A stretch of 43,712 nt of DNA from an uncultured Oscillospiraceae bacterium (GCA_905234855.1 CAJOIU010000013.1:1-43712); one strand, 5' to 3'; counted from the first letter of the stretch, positions 24,024 through 32,407 are shown. Translations and numbers: made by a program. Notes: generated from the sequence alone by a model not told the origin.

Positions 24024-25623
24024 AAAACGGACGGCGGCGCTGCTCGTGCTGTGCGCCGCGCTGCTCATGGCGCTGGCTGCCTGCGGCCGGGGGGAGGAGG
24101 ATGCGGTGACGCTCCATGAAGGGGCGGTGTTCACCGTGGCGGTCTCGGAGATGCCGGAAACGCTCAATCCCATCACGGCGGCAGGCGGGCTGACGGATGA
24201 GTTTTTCCTTCTGTGCTATGATCCCCTGTGGCGGCTCAATGCCGCCGGAACGCCGGAGGCGTGTCTGGCGGAGGATTGGAGCCTTTCGAGCGATAAGCTC
24301 ACTTGGACGATCCGCCTGCGGCATGACGCCCGCTTTTCCGACGGGGAACCCGTCACCTCCGCGGATGTGATGTTCAGCTATGACCTCATGCGCTATAACG
24401 AAACGCCCTATTCCGTCTGTTTTGACGGTATTACTGCCATTCGCTGCCCGGACGACTATACGGTGGTGATCTCCACCGCCTATGTGAAGGGCGATATGCT
24501 GTATAACCAGACGCCGATCCTGCCCCGGCATATATGGCGGGACTATGAGTATAATCCCGAGGCATTCGAAAACGCTGCCATGATCGGCTCCGGTCCCTTC
24601 GTATACTGCCCGGAGGAATCGTCGGAGGATGGGTGGCTGTTCCGCAGCCGGGAGGATCATTTCGACGGGTGTGCGCAGATCGGCGCGGTTCGGTTTTCCT
24701 ATTACGGCACCGTGACCGGCGCGGCGCGCGCCGTGGCAGCCGGGGAGGCGGACGCCAGCTTCGGCCTTACGGACGTGCAGCTCACGACGCTTGAGAGCGT
24801 ACCCGGCGTGGAGCTCATCCAAGCCATGCTGCCGGGAGCGGAATGCCGCTCCATGGCCTTCAATACCCGCTCGCTGCTACTGGAGGACGCGACGATGCGG
24901 CAGCTTCTCGAATACTGCGCGGACAAGCAGTATTTCCTCTCCATGTCCTCCGGCGGCGCGGGCATGACGGGCAGCTCCTTTGCCAGCCCCGGCACGGATT
25001 ATTTCGCGGAGCCCTCCGGCATACGCGGCTTCGACCCGGAGATCGCCCGTTCCCGGCTGATGGCCATGGGCTATGCCGATTGGGACGACAACGGCGTTCT
25101 GGAATCGCCGTGGGATCAGTCGGAGCTGAGCGTCACGGTGTATTCGAGCAGTCAGGATATCTGGGCGTCGACCGCCGCGGCTATTGTGACGGCGGATATG
25201 GAGGAGATCGGCATCCGCGTGAGCTGGGTGAAGACCGAAAGCCCCGTCACCGACGTATGCACCGCGAAATCCGACTGGGATATCTGCTTCATCGGCTGGA
25301 ACGGGAGCATGGACGCGCCTATGGCGGCCAGCAGCTTCCGAAACGATATCGGCGGACTGACGGGGTGGAACGACCCGACCTTCGACGCGCTTTTGGCGCA
25401 GCTCCGCTCGGCCACGGAGAGTCCGGCCATCGTCAACTTTGCCCAGCAGCTCCAGCAGCGCGTCTATGATGAATGCCCCGCGGTCGTGCTGGCCTATAGC
25501 GCGGAGATCCAAGCCGTCCGCAGCCGGGACTGGACGGGCTATTCGGATATCCTCGAGGCCGCCGGCGGCCTCTTCCGAAACGGCAGCGCCGCCGTGTATA
25601 TGCAGATCACACCGGCGGAATGA
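24010..25623 (+). CDS. Family 5 extracellular solute-binding lipoprotein (ABC importer component)
   Basis: A 537-residue DppA/OppA-type solute-binding protein. From the GTG at 24010 it begins MPKNRKR and a hydrophobic stretch ending in the lipobox LAAC, with lipidation at Cys25. SBP_bac_5 hallmarks follow: EMPETLNPI, CYDPLWRLNAAG, LAEDWSLSSDKLTWTIRLR, FSDGEPVTSADVMFSYDL and IGSGPFVYC. The GTG is preferred because AAAGGCGG lies seven bases upstream. It overlaps the racemase gene, so the two form one operon. No permease or ATPase genes follow, so this is an orphan binding protein that must share a transporter encoded elsewhere, or serves as a receptor. Substrate could be a peptide, an amino acid derivative or another small molecule. 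Confidence 0.9.
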   Translation: MPKNRKRTAALLVLCAALLMALAACGRGEEDAVTLHEGAVFTVAVSEMPETLNPITAAGGLTDEFFLLCYDPLWRLNAAGTPEACLAEDWSLSSDKLTWTIRLRHDARFSDGEPVTSADVMFSYDLMRYNETPYSVCFDGITAIRCPDDYTVVISTAYVKGDMLYNQTPILPRHIWRDYEYNPEAFENAAMIGSGPFVYCPEESSEDGWLFRSREDHFDGCAQIGAVRFSYYGTVTGAARAVAAGEADASFGLTDVQLTTLESVPGVELIQAMLPGAECRSMAFNTRSLLLEDATMRQLLEYCADKQYFLSMSSGGAGMTGSSFASPGTDYFAEPSGIRGFDPEIARSRLMAMGYADWDDNGVLESPWDQSELSVTVYSSSQDIWASTAAAIVTADMEEIGIRVSWVKTESPVTDVCTAKSDWDICFIGWNGSMDAPMAASSFRNDIGGLTGWNDPTFDALLAQLRSATESPAIVNFAQQLQQRVYDECPAVVLAYSAEIQAVRSRDWTGYSDILEAAGGLFRNGSAAVYMQITPAE

Positions 25624-25670
25624 CGCCGATTGGAAGCACCTTGAATATTACACTATATTAAGATTTGCTC

Positions 25671-25699
25671 TTGACGATGGGAGTGTTTGACAGTATACT
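25671..25699 (+). promoter_or_regulatory. Promoter of beta-helix protein A
   Basis: TTGACG, 17 bp, TATACT. Strong match about 45 bases upstream of the ATG. There is no obvious operator. Confidence 0.8.
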
Positions 25700-25742
25700 G
25701 TGCTAAAGGGGAAACCCAAAACAGATTATTGGAGGAAAGCAC

Positions 25743-27341
25743 ATGAAACAGACCAGTAAGATCCTTGCGCTTGTGATCGCGCTGTGCATGGTTCTATCCC
25801 TGAGCGCCTTCGCCTCCGGCGAGGCGTCCGGCGGCGGCTCCGGCGGCATGGGAATGCCCGGGGGCGGCGGTTCGTCTGAGCCCGATTCCTACGACGCGGT
25901 GCTGGAGATCACCGAAGACACCGATCTCGACGGCGTTGCGATGGAGTCCGTGAACGGCGATGAGAACATTATCCATGTATTCGACGGCGCGACCGCCAAG
26001 ATCAGCAATTCCAGCTTCGTGAACGGCGGAACCGGCGGCGGCGGCGACTCGGCAAGCTTCTACGGCGTCGGCGCGACGCTGTTCGTTTCCGACGGCGAGA
26101 TGTATGTCGAGAATGTGGACATCGACTCCACTGTTTCCGGCGGCGCGGGCGTTTTCGCCTATAAGGACGGCGTTGCGTATGTTTCGAATGCCGATATAAG
26201 CACCACGCAGGGTTCTGCGGGCGGCCTCCATGTAGCGGGCGGCGGCACGCTGTATGCGTGGGACTGCAATGTTGAGACGCAGGCCGGCATGGCGGCGGCG
26301 GCGATCCGCTCCGACCGCGGCGGCGGCCTTATGGTCATCGACGGCGGCCGTTACGTCACGAACGGCGGCACCGGCGCTGTGTATGTCACGGCCGATATCT
26401 CGATCCACGACGCTTACCTCTATACCGGCGGCTCCGAGGCCGTGGCCATTGAGGGCAAGAACACCATCCGCCTGTTCGACTGCGAGCTCGAGGGTGACAT
26501 GATCGCGAACTCCATCAACGACAACAAGGTCTGGAACATCATCGTCTACCAGTCCATGTCCGGCGACGCGGATGTCGGCACCTCCCACTTTGAGATGGTC
26601 GGCGGCGAGCTGACCACCCATGCCGGCCCCATCCTCTATAATACCAACACCTCCAGCTATATCACCTTCAAGGACGTGGACATCACCCGCAATGAGGATA
26701 CCACTTACTTCCTGCAGGTGACCGGCAACTCCAGCTCCCGTACATGGGGCCGCGCGGGCGCGAACGGCGCAAACTGCATCTTCACGGCGGTGGAGCAGGT
26801 CATGCCCGGCGACGTGGTGTACGACACCATCTCGAACCTCGATTTCTATATGCTGGAGGGCAGCTCCCTTGAGGGCGCTATGAACTGCGACGACAGCTTC
26901 AACGGCGGCAACTCCGGCGACGGCATCGCGAACGTCTATATCGATGCCGACTCCGTCTGGACTGTGACCGGCGACTCTGTCATCACCGGCACTCTCTATC
27001 TCGAGGGCGCGGTGGAGAATGCGAAGATCGTTGACGAGAGCGGCAAGGTGCTGGCGGGCGACGGCGCGTTCACCGTGACCGTCGGCGCGCTGGAGACCAC
27101 CGTGGACGCTTCCGGCGCGGGCGAAGTCCCCGTCTGGGAGGATTACGCTGTGGAGAACCCCTTCGCGGAAGACGCCGCTTCCGGCGAGCCCTCCGGTGAA
27201 ACAGCTGCCGTTCCCGCGGCGGACGGCGGCGACGCCTCCGGCGAAGCCTCCAATATGCCCGACGGCTCCATGCCTCCTCCCCCTCCCGCTGATCTTGCTC
27301 CGGGCGAAGAGCCTCCCGGGGGCTTCGGCGGCATCGATTGA
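25743..27341 (+). CDS. Secreted parallel beta-helix-like protein A with SGEASG tag
   Basis: I do not recognise a named function. The 532-residue protein has a Sec signal peptide (1-24, ending AFA) whose predicted cut exposes SGEASGGGSGG. A Gly-rich linker then leads to a long repetitive region (about 50-410) with strands of the right-handed parallel beta-helix type, such as VAMESVNGDENIIHVFDG, TLFVSDGEMYVENVDID and GLMVIDGGRYVTNGGTG. A cap segment with SVWTVTGDSVITG follows, then a disordered C-terminus (about 470-532) rich in Ser, Gly, Glu and Pro with ASGEPSGE, ASGEASN and a PPPPP run. No LPXTG, SLH or transmembrane anchor is present, so anchoring, if any, is unknown. AGGA precedes the ATG. 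It has its own promoter and a strong terminator. Paralogues are B (32906-34897), C (41503-43368) and D (43533 onward). Confidence 0.85.
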   Translation: MKQTSKILALVIALCMVLSLSAFASGEASGGGSGGMGMPGGGGSSEPDSYDAVLEITEDTDLDGVAMESVNGDENIIHVFDGATAKISNSSFVNGGTGGGGDSASFYGVGATLFVSDGEMYVENVDIDSTVSGGAGVFAYKDGVAYVSNADISTTQGSAGGLHVAGGGTLYAWDCNVETQAGMAAAAIRSDRGGGLMVIDGGRYVTNGGTGAVYVTADISIHDAYLYTGGSEAVAIEGKNTIRLFDCELEGDMIANSINDNKVWNIIVYQSMSGDADVGTSHFEMVGGELTTHAGPILYNTNTSSYITFKDVDITRNEDTTYFLQVTGNSSSRTWGRAGANGANCIFTAVEQVMPGDVVYDTISNLDFYMLEGSSLEGAMNCDDSFNGGNSGDGIANVYIDADSVWTVTGDSVITGTLYLEGAVENAKIVDESGKVLAGDGAFTVTVGALETTVDASGAGEVPVWEDYAVENPFAEDAASGEPSGETAAVPAADGGDASGEASNMPDGSMPPPPPADLAPGEEPPGGFGGID

Positions 27342-27351
27342 TCTATAAATG

Positions 27352-27388
27352 AATCGGGAACGGATCGCGTATCCGTTCCCGATTTTTT
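27352..27388 (+). terminator. Strong terminator after beta-helix protein A
   Basis: AATCGGGAACGGAT pairs perfectly with ATCCGTTCCCGATT around a five-base loop, ending in TTTTTT. It also lies at the end of the convergent gene at 27405 and may slow that transcript, though there is no T run on that side. Confidence 0.95.
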
Positions 27389-27404
27389 GTTGCGCATTTT
27401 TAGT

Positions 27405-28079
27405 TTACCCCTGCACATAGCCCGTGGCGGTGACGGTGTCGAGGGTGACGCCGCTGTAGCTGCCGCCGTAGCGCCATGTGACGGTCATATCGCCGGCGGT
27501 GCCGCGGGGTACGGTGAGGGTCGTGTAAAACAGGGGGCTTTCCACTCGGTCGTCGCCTTCAAGGAAGATGCTGCGGGTGTCGGCGGCGGCGGAATACTCC
27601 GCAAATTCGATCTGCGCGCCCTGCCAGATATCCGTGAGCTGGAGGCTATAGGAGGTGACGGTGCCGGTGACGGCGATGACGGCATTGCCGCTGCCGTTGT
27701 CATAGGCGACCCATTCGATGTTCATATTCATGGCGGTGCCGGTATCCGAGGAAAAGGTTCCCTGCGCGATGACGGTGCCATAAGACGGGGTGGCGGTAGG
27801 CTCCGGCGTAGGAGACGGCGTTGGCTCTGCGGTGGGCGTGGGAGACGGCGCGGGGGTAGGCGTCGGCTCGGCCGTAGGTGCAGGCGCGGGGGAGGGGGTG
27901 AGCTCCGCCGGCTGCTCCGGGGCGGGGGTCACGATATGGAGCTCCGGCGACTGGGTGGCCTGCGGCTCCTTGGGGGCGGCGGCCTCCTGCGCCCGCTGGC
28001 GCGAGCAATGCGCCAGAAGGATCGCCTCCAGCAGCACGATGAAGATGAGAACGATGAGAGCAATGACACGCTTTTTCAT
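27405..28079 (-). CDS. Membrane-anchored protein with Pro/Thr linker and unknown extracellular domain
   Basis: A 224-residue protein with an N-terminal membrane anchor (about 5-25, VIALIVLIFIVLLEAILLA), a Pro/Thr/Ala/Ser linker of about 50 residues (about 50-99, repeats of PTPSPTP and PTAEPTP) and a C-terminal domain of about 120 residues, beta-rich (TVIAQGTFSSDTGTAMNMNIEW; SPLFYTTLTVPRGT; GVTLDTVTATGYV). I do not recognise the domain. Start: ATG at 28079, GGAGG eight bases upstream; an in-frame ATG 39 bases earlier is less likely. The linker is typical of surface proteins that must cross a peptidoglycan layer. It follows the LtaS-like gene after 47 bases on the same strand, so the two may act together at the cell envelope. 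Confidence 0.8.
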   Translation of the reverse strand: MKKRVIALIVLIFIVLLEAILLAHCSRQRAQEAAAPKEPQATQSPELHIVTPAPEQPAELTPSPAPAPTAEPTPTPAPSPTPTAEPTPSPTPEPTATPSYGTVIAQGTFSSDTGTAMNMNIEWVAYDNGSGNAVIAVTGTVTSYSLQLTDIWQGAQIEFAEYSAAADTRSIFLEGDDRVESPLFYTTLTVPRGTAGDMTVTWRYGGSYSGVTLDTVTATGYVQG

Positions 28080-28126
28080 GGGGATCGCCTCCGTGGGGTT
28101 TTCCCCATTATAGACCATTTTCCGCG

Positions 28127-29338
28127 CTATTGCAACTGCGCCTCGGCGCCGAACACCACGGCGAAATAGTTGTTTTCCATGACCTTGCGGGCGTAAGTGT
28201 ACCGATCATACACGAGCTGCGAAACGTCGCGGACATAGGCGGTGATCTCCGAGCTGTCGGCAAAGCAGTCCCGGGTCTGGCGGAAAATGCTCCCGGCGGC
28301 GTTATAGCTGCCCGCGTCCGTGACCCAGTCGGAATAGGCGCTGCCGTAAAGGCTCACGAGGGGCGTGACGGCACGCACACGGCCGGGTACATCGTTTTCG
28401 GCAAAAACATCCCGGCCGGAGAGAAAGCGGGAGTCGTATTCCACGCCGAAGAGATTCAGCAGCGTCGGCGTGATATCCAGCTCCGAGCATGGCTTATCGG
28501 AGGCAGCGTCCGCAACGGCGGAATTATATAGATATAGCTGAGCTCGCTGTCCGTCGGCGTCCGCCGTCAGAAGACAGATCGCCGTTGCGTCGAGCATACG
28601 CGCCTCGCGGAGTGTTTCGAGAAGATACGCGAGCGCCTCCGCGCCCTCTGCGTCCGGCCAAAGATAGAAGGCGAAAAAGCGATTCCTGTCCAGAAGCGCA
28701 GGCAGGGTGGCTTCCAGTGTTTCGAGCGCGGCTGTCTCGGTGACGAACACATTTTGAAAGCCCATGGCCTCATAGGCGGCGGTATGGGTCGGATCGGTGA
28801 TATAGGCGAAGCCGGTATAGCCCTCCTGTGCCAAGCACCGCGCAGGGGTATAGGGCAGATAGATGTCCTGCTCGGCCGTCCACAGGAGGGAGGCGGCGCC
28901 GTTCACCTTGGTGGGGACAAGGCCGGTGAGCAGCGCAAATTCCCGCCCGGCCATGCCCTGATACCAATCCGGTCGATAGACGAGGGAAATATCCGCTCCG
29001 CCACTGCGCAGGCGGCAGAGCGCCGGATCTGTGTGCCGGTCGGGCTTCGCGGGCGTCTGCCAAGCGTCCGCACAAATGAGGATCAGATTTTTGCCCCGCA
29101 GCGCGCCCGTCCATTCATTCTTGGCGGTGGGGGTGCGAAATAGGAAGTAGCCGTTCATATCCGCGAGGATCGCGCTTCCGGCGGTCTCTGGCACGAGGGA
29201 GAGACTGATATCGAGAATGTTATAGCCATAGCTGTGGGGATCGGCCATCACGGCCTGCGTCGGCTCGGGCAGAAGGGCACGGGCGGTCACGATGCCAAGC
29301 AGCAGCATGAGCAGCAGAAAAAAGATAAGCTTCCGCAT
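28127..29338 (-). CDS. LtaS/sulfatase-fold membrane protein with degenerate active site
   Basis: A 403-residue protein with one N-terminal membrane segment (1-25) and an extracellular domain that aligns with the catalytic domain of lipoteichoic acid synthases (LtaS/alkaline-phosphatase superfamily): KNLILICADAWQT at 83-95, EFALLTGLVPT near 133, a Tyr/Gly-rich middle, AICLLTADADG at about 253 and SELDITPTLLNLFGVEY, which matches the LtaS segment strongly. Key residues are lost: the metal Glu is Asp91, the catalytic Thr position carries Met129 (YQGMAGREF), the metal His after Asp260 is Ala261, and the other metal His is absent. It also lacks the five-helix N-terminus of true LtaS. It is therefore probably a non-catalytic relative, perhaps a regulator or scaffold. 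Start by GGGGGG before the ATG at 29338. No clear promoter seen in the gap to 29460. Confidence 0.78.
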   Translation of the reverse strand: MRKLIFFLLLMLLLGIVTARALLPEPTQAVMADPHSYGYNILDISLSLVPETAGSAILADMNGYFLFRTPTAKNEWTGALRGKNLILICADAWQTPAKPDRHTDPALCRLRSGGADISLVYRPDWYQGMAGREFALLTGLVPTKVNGAASLLWTAEQDIYLPYTPARCLAQEGYTGFAYITDPTHTAAYEAMGFQNVFVTETAALETLEATLPALLDRNRFFAFYLWPDAEGAEALAYLLETLREARMLDATAICLLTADADGQRAQLYLYNSAVADAASDKPCSELDITPTLLNLFGVEYDSRFLSGRDVFAENDVPGRVRAVTPLVSLYGSAYSDWVTDAGSYNAAGSIFRQTRDCFADSSEITAYVRDVSQLVYDRYTYARKVMENNYFAVVFGAEAQLQ

Positions 29339-29460
29339 GACAGTCCCCCCTTTTCCGAACGGTGCCTTATAAGAATGCGGCATTTCTGGAGCGAAACCGG
29401 GCGCAGTCTGTCGCTGAAGGAAATTATTCAGTCCCGGCGATTTTTTGCAGGGGAAACGGC

Positions 29461-29496
29461 AAAAAAAAGGGGAGCAGCCCGTTTCGGACTGCTCCC
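29461..29496 (-). terminator. Terminator of the feo operon
   Basis: On the minus strand GGGAGCAG pairs with CTGCTCCC and is followed by TTTTTTTT. It lies just after the FeoB-associated gene. Confidence 0.95.
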
Positions 29497-29502
29497 ATTG
29501 AT

Positions 29503-29682
29503 TCAGTTTCCGCGGCAGCTTTCGCTGAACTTGCAGGCGCTGCAGCCGCCGCATCCGCTTCCGCACTCGTCGCAGGTCTTGATCCTGCCCCGGACAAGGC
29601 CGCGGACGATCAGAACGATCAAGGCGAGGAGGAAGGCGGAGATCAGAATGGTTGCCGCGTTCGCGGCGAGCCATGACAGCAT
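29503..29682 (-). CDS. FeoB-associated Cys-rich membrane protein
   Basis: A 59-residue protein with one transmembrane helix (about 10-32, AATILISAFLLALIVLIVRGL) and a Cys-rich tail with CDECGSGCGGCSACKFSESC. It matches the FeoB-associated Cys-rich small proteins found behind feoB in Firmicutes, thought to aid ferrous iron uptake or assembly of the FeoB complex. The ATG at 29682 has GGAGG seven bases upstream; an in-frame start at 29706 is less likely. It is the last cistron of the feo operon, 64 bases behind feoB, just before the terminator. Confidence 0.9.
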   Translation of the reverse strand: MLSWLAANAATILISAFLLALIVLIVRGLVRGRIKTCDECGSGCGGCSACKFSESCRGN

Positions 29683-29721
29683 AAGGATCCCTCCCATAAG
29701 ATACACGGTGCTCAGGAGGCG

Positions 29722-29740
29722 CGGGAAGCGCCGCTTCCCG
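29722..29740 (-). other. Perfect hairpin between feoB and the small Cys-rich gene
   Basis: GGGAAGCG and CGCTTCCC form a perfect 8-bp stem around a one-base centre, 8 bases after the feoB stop. There is no T run, so it is more likely an mRNA-stability or processing element than a full terminator. Confidence 0.5.
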
Positions 29741-29746
29741 ATCGGA

Positions 29747-32020
29747 TCACTTGACGGTCAGCCGGTCGGCCTCCTTATATTTCTTGATAAAGAGCATGTA
29801 AACGATGAAGGCCAGCAGAACGATGGCGACGATGAGGCCGAAGATGTTCGCTGCGCCGGTGAACAGGAGGCCGAACTGGTTCACGATCAGCGCTATGGCA
29901 TAGGCGAACACGCACATATAGCCGATGGCGAACCACGTCCACTTGGGGCTGTTCATCTCGCGCTTGATGGCGCCCATGGCCGCAAAGCACGGCGCGCACA
30001 GCAGGTTGAAGATCATGAACGCGAACGCGGAGAGCTTGCCGTGACCGCCGGAGAAGCTGCCGAAATCGTCGGCGACGCGATCCCAGATCTCATCGCCCTC
30101 TTCGCTGAGCTCCGCCTCACCGTCCTGATCGTCGTAGTTATAGAGGACACCGAAGGTGCCGACGACCTCTTCCTTCGCCACAAGACCGGTAACGGTGGCG
30201 ACAGTGGGCTTCCAGCTTCCGAAGCCGAGAGGCTTAAAGATCGGGGAGACGAAGTTGCCCACGCCCGCGAGGATGGAGTCGTCCATGGGGGTGACCTCTT
30301 CCGCCGGGATGCCCATGCGGTTGGCCACGGTCTCGACGTATTCCTCGGTGACGAGCGCATCGTCCTCATAGAGATCGTCCACCATGCCGAAGCGGCCGTT
30401 CACGGAGCCAAGGCTCGAAAGCGCCCAGATCACGATGGAGGACAGCAGGATGACGGTGCCGGCCTTCTTGATGAAAGACCAGCCGCGCTCCCACATGCTG
30501 CGCAGGACGTTGCCCGCGGTGGGGGCGTGATAGGCGGGCAGTTCCATGACGAAGGGAGCCGGATCGCCCGCGAACATCTTGGTCTTCTTCAGCATGACGC
30601 CGGAGATGATGATGGCGGCCACGCCGATGAAGTAGGCCGAGGTGGCAATAAAGCCGCTGCCGCCGAACAGTGCGCCGGCGATGAGGCCGATGATGGGCAT
30701 TTTTGCGCCGCAGGGGATGAAGCAGGTGGTCATGATGGTCATGCGCCGGTCGCGCTCGTTTTCGATGGTGCGCGAGGCCATGACGCCCGGCACGCCGCAG
30801 CCGGTGCCGATGAGCATCGGGATGAAGGACTTGCCCGAAAGGCCGAAGCGGCGGAAGATACGATCCATGATGAACGCGATGCGCGCCATATAGCCGCAGT
30901 CCTCCAAGATGGCAAGGAGCAGGAACAGCACGAGCATCTGCGGGACGAAGCCGAGCACGGCGCCGACGCCGGCGAAGATGCCGTCGGCCACAAGGCCAGT
31001 CAGCCAGCCTGCCGCGCCGAGGCTTTCCATCACGGCACGGGAGCCCTCGGTGAGCCATTCACCGCCGAGGACATCGTTCGTCCAGTCGGTGAGGAAGCTG
31101 CCGAAGGGGCCCATGGCGATCCAGTAGACCGCCCACATGACGACGACAAAGATCGGCAGCGCAAGGATGCGGTTCGTCACGATGCGGTCGATCTTGTCGG
31201 AAGTCGAGAGCTTGCCCTTGCCCGCGCGGGCGAGGCAGCCGTCGATGATGGAGGTGATGTAGTCGTAGCGCTGGGAGGTGATGATGGACTCCGCGTCGTC
31301 GTCCAGCTCTTTCTCGCAGGCGTGGATATCGCCCTCGATATGGTCGAGCGCGGTCTTGTCGAGGCCGAGCTGCTCAGCCACCTTTTCGTCCCGCTCGAAG
31401 AGCTTGATGGCGTACCAGCGCTGCTGCTCCTCGGGCAGACCGTGGACGGCTACCTCCTCGATATGGGCAATGGCATGCTCCACGCTGCCGGCGAAGCGGT
31501 GCTGCGGCACGGGCTTCACGCCGCTCTTTGCAAGCGCCACGGCGCGGTCGGCCGCCTCCTTGATGCCGGTGCCCTTCAGGGCGGAGATCTCCACAACCTC
31601 GCAGTCCAGCGCCTTCGAGAGGGCTTTGATGTTGATCTTGTCGCCGGATTTGTTCACGACGTCCATCATGTTGACGGCTACGAGCACGGGGATGCCCAGC
31701 TCCACGAGCTGGGTGGTGAGGTAGAGGTTGCGCTCAAGGTTCGTGCCGTCCACGATGTTCAGGATCGCGTCGGGACGTTCCTGCGTGAGATAATTCCGGG
31801 AAACGACCTCCTCCAGCGTATAGGGGGAGAGGGAGTAGATACCGGGCAGGTCGGCGATGGTCACGTCCTTATAGCCCTTGAGCTTGCCGTGCTTTTCCTC
31901 CACGGTGACGCCTGGCCAGTTGCCGACGAATTGGTTGGAGCCGGTCAGGGCGTTGAATAGCGTCGTCTTGCCGCAGTTGGGGTTGCCGGCAAGAGCAATG
32001 GTGATTTTCTTGTCTTCCAT
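29747..32020 (-). CDS. feoB: Ferrous iron transport protein B
   Basis: A 757-residue FeoB, the membrane transporter for Fe2+. The N-terminal G domain has GNPNCGKTTLFN (12-23), the effector loop with GNWPGVTVE, DLPGIYSLSPY and the NMMD guanine site. The C-terminal half contains about eight to ten membrane helices with two gate-type repeats: the first includes MARIAFIMDRIFRRFGLSGKSF and GCGVPGVMASRTI, and the second includes GWSFIKKAGTVI. Motifs are intact. The soluble linker near 130-260 is helical and typical of FeoB. A weak ribosome site (AGAAGA) lies before the ATG. It follows two feoA genes and precedes the FeoB-associated gene. The operon is headed by iron-type operator boxes. Confidence 0.97.
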   Translation of the reverse strand: MEDKKITIALAGNPNCGKTTLFNALTGSNQFVGNWPGVTVEEKHGKLKGYKDVTIADLPGIYSLSPYTLEEVVSRNYLTQERPDAILNIVDGTNLERNLYLTTQLVELGIPVLVAVNMMDVVNKSGDKINIKALSKALDCEVVEISALKGTGIKEAADRAVALAKSGVKPVPQHRFAGSVEHAIAHIEEVAVHGLPEEQQRWYAIKLFERDEKVAEQLGLDKTALDHIEGDIHACEKELDDDAESIITSQRYDYITSIIDGCLARAGKGKLSTSDKIDRIVTNRILALPIFVVVMWAVYWIAMGPFGSFLTDWTNDVLGGEWLTEGSRAVMESLGAAGWLTGLVADGIFAGVGAVLGFVPQMLVLFLLLAILEDCGYMARIAFIMDRIFRRFGLSGKSFIPMLIGTGCGVPGVMASRTIENERDRRMTIMTTCFIPCGAKMPIIGLIAGALFGGSGFIATSAYFIGVAAIIISGVMLKKTKMFAGDPAPFVMELPAYHAPTAGNVLRSMWERGWSFIKKAGTVILLSSIVIWALSSLGSVNGRFGMVDDLYEDDALVTEEYVETVANRMGIPAEEVTPMDDSILAGVGNFVSPIFKPLGFGSWKPTVATVTGLVAKEEVVGTFGVLYNYDDQDGEAELSEEGDEIWDRVADDFGSFSGGHGKLSAFAFMIFNLLCAPCFAAMGAIKREMNSPKWTWFAIGYMCVFAYAIALIVNQFGLLFTGAANIFGLIVAIVLLAFIVYMLFIKKYKEADRLTVK

Positions 32021-32120
32021 AAGCTGTCTTCTTTCTGTGCGGAATCACGCACCGTTGACTGCGCCGGATCGGCGGGCGCTTTGACTTAAATACTCGATCC
32101 TATTGAGACTTTTGAGACTT

Positions 32121-32348
32121 TTAGGGGATGAGCTCGACTTCGATCATTTCGCAGTCGGCCTTGCGGACGCTGAGCTCATAGTTGCGGGTGGTGATCTCAA
32201 TGGGATCGCCCAGCGGCGCCACCTTGCGGACATAGATCTGCTGACCCTTGGTGATGCCCATATCCATGATGCGGCGCTTCACGGGTCCTTCGCCATGGAG
32301 CTTCAGAACGCGGACGGTCTGGCCGACCTTAGCTTCTCGCAATGTCAT
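32121..32348 (-). CDS. feoA: FeoA family protein (second copy)
   Basis: A 75-residue SH3-like FeoA protein, thought to assist FeoB. It contains the typical LREAKVGQTVRVLKL, RIMDMGITKGQQIYV and APLGDPIEITTRNYELSVRKADCEMIEVE. The ATG at 32348 has GGGAGA seven bases upstream. It lies 59 bases behind the first feoA and 100 bases before feoB. The gap before feoB holds a tandem repeat of AAAAGTCTC (two copies) directly after the stop. Confidence 0.93.
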   Translation of the reverse strand: MTLREAKVGQTVRVLKLHGEGPVKRRIMDMGITKGQQIYVRKVAPLGDPIEITTRNYELSVRKADCEMIEVELIP

Positions 32349-32407
32349 GTGTCTTTCTCCCTTCTCCAGAATGATATATGCCAAAAAAGGTATAACAAAA
32401 GGAATTG

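Noticed and set aside
25743-27341. Pectate lyase or other polysaccharide lyase function for protein A
   Set aside because: The beta-helix-like repeat alone does not imply lyase activity. I see none of the catalytic Lys/Arg/Asp motifs of those families.
27783-27932. Direct DNA repeats in the P/T-rich linker of the gene at 27405-28079, considered as a tandem-repeat or CRISPR-like element
   Set aside because: The units are imperfect and in frame with Pro/Thr codons. They reflect the protein linker, not a repeat array with spacers. No CRISPR array exists anywhere in the window.
28127-29338. Calling the LtaS-like protein an active lipoteichoic acid synthase
   Set aside because: The catalytic Thr and two metal ligands are substituted and the multi-helix N-terminus is missing.
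29234-31960. A 908-codon frame on the plus strand opposite feoB and the LtaS-like gene
   Set aside because: It spans several real, well-conserved leftward genes and their terminator. Its composition (His, Asp, Gly, Arg) is typical of an antisense shadow of GC-rich genes.
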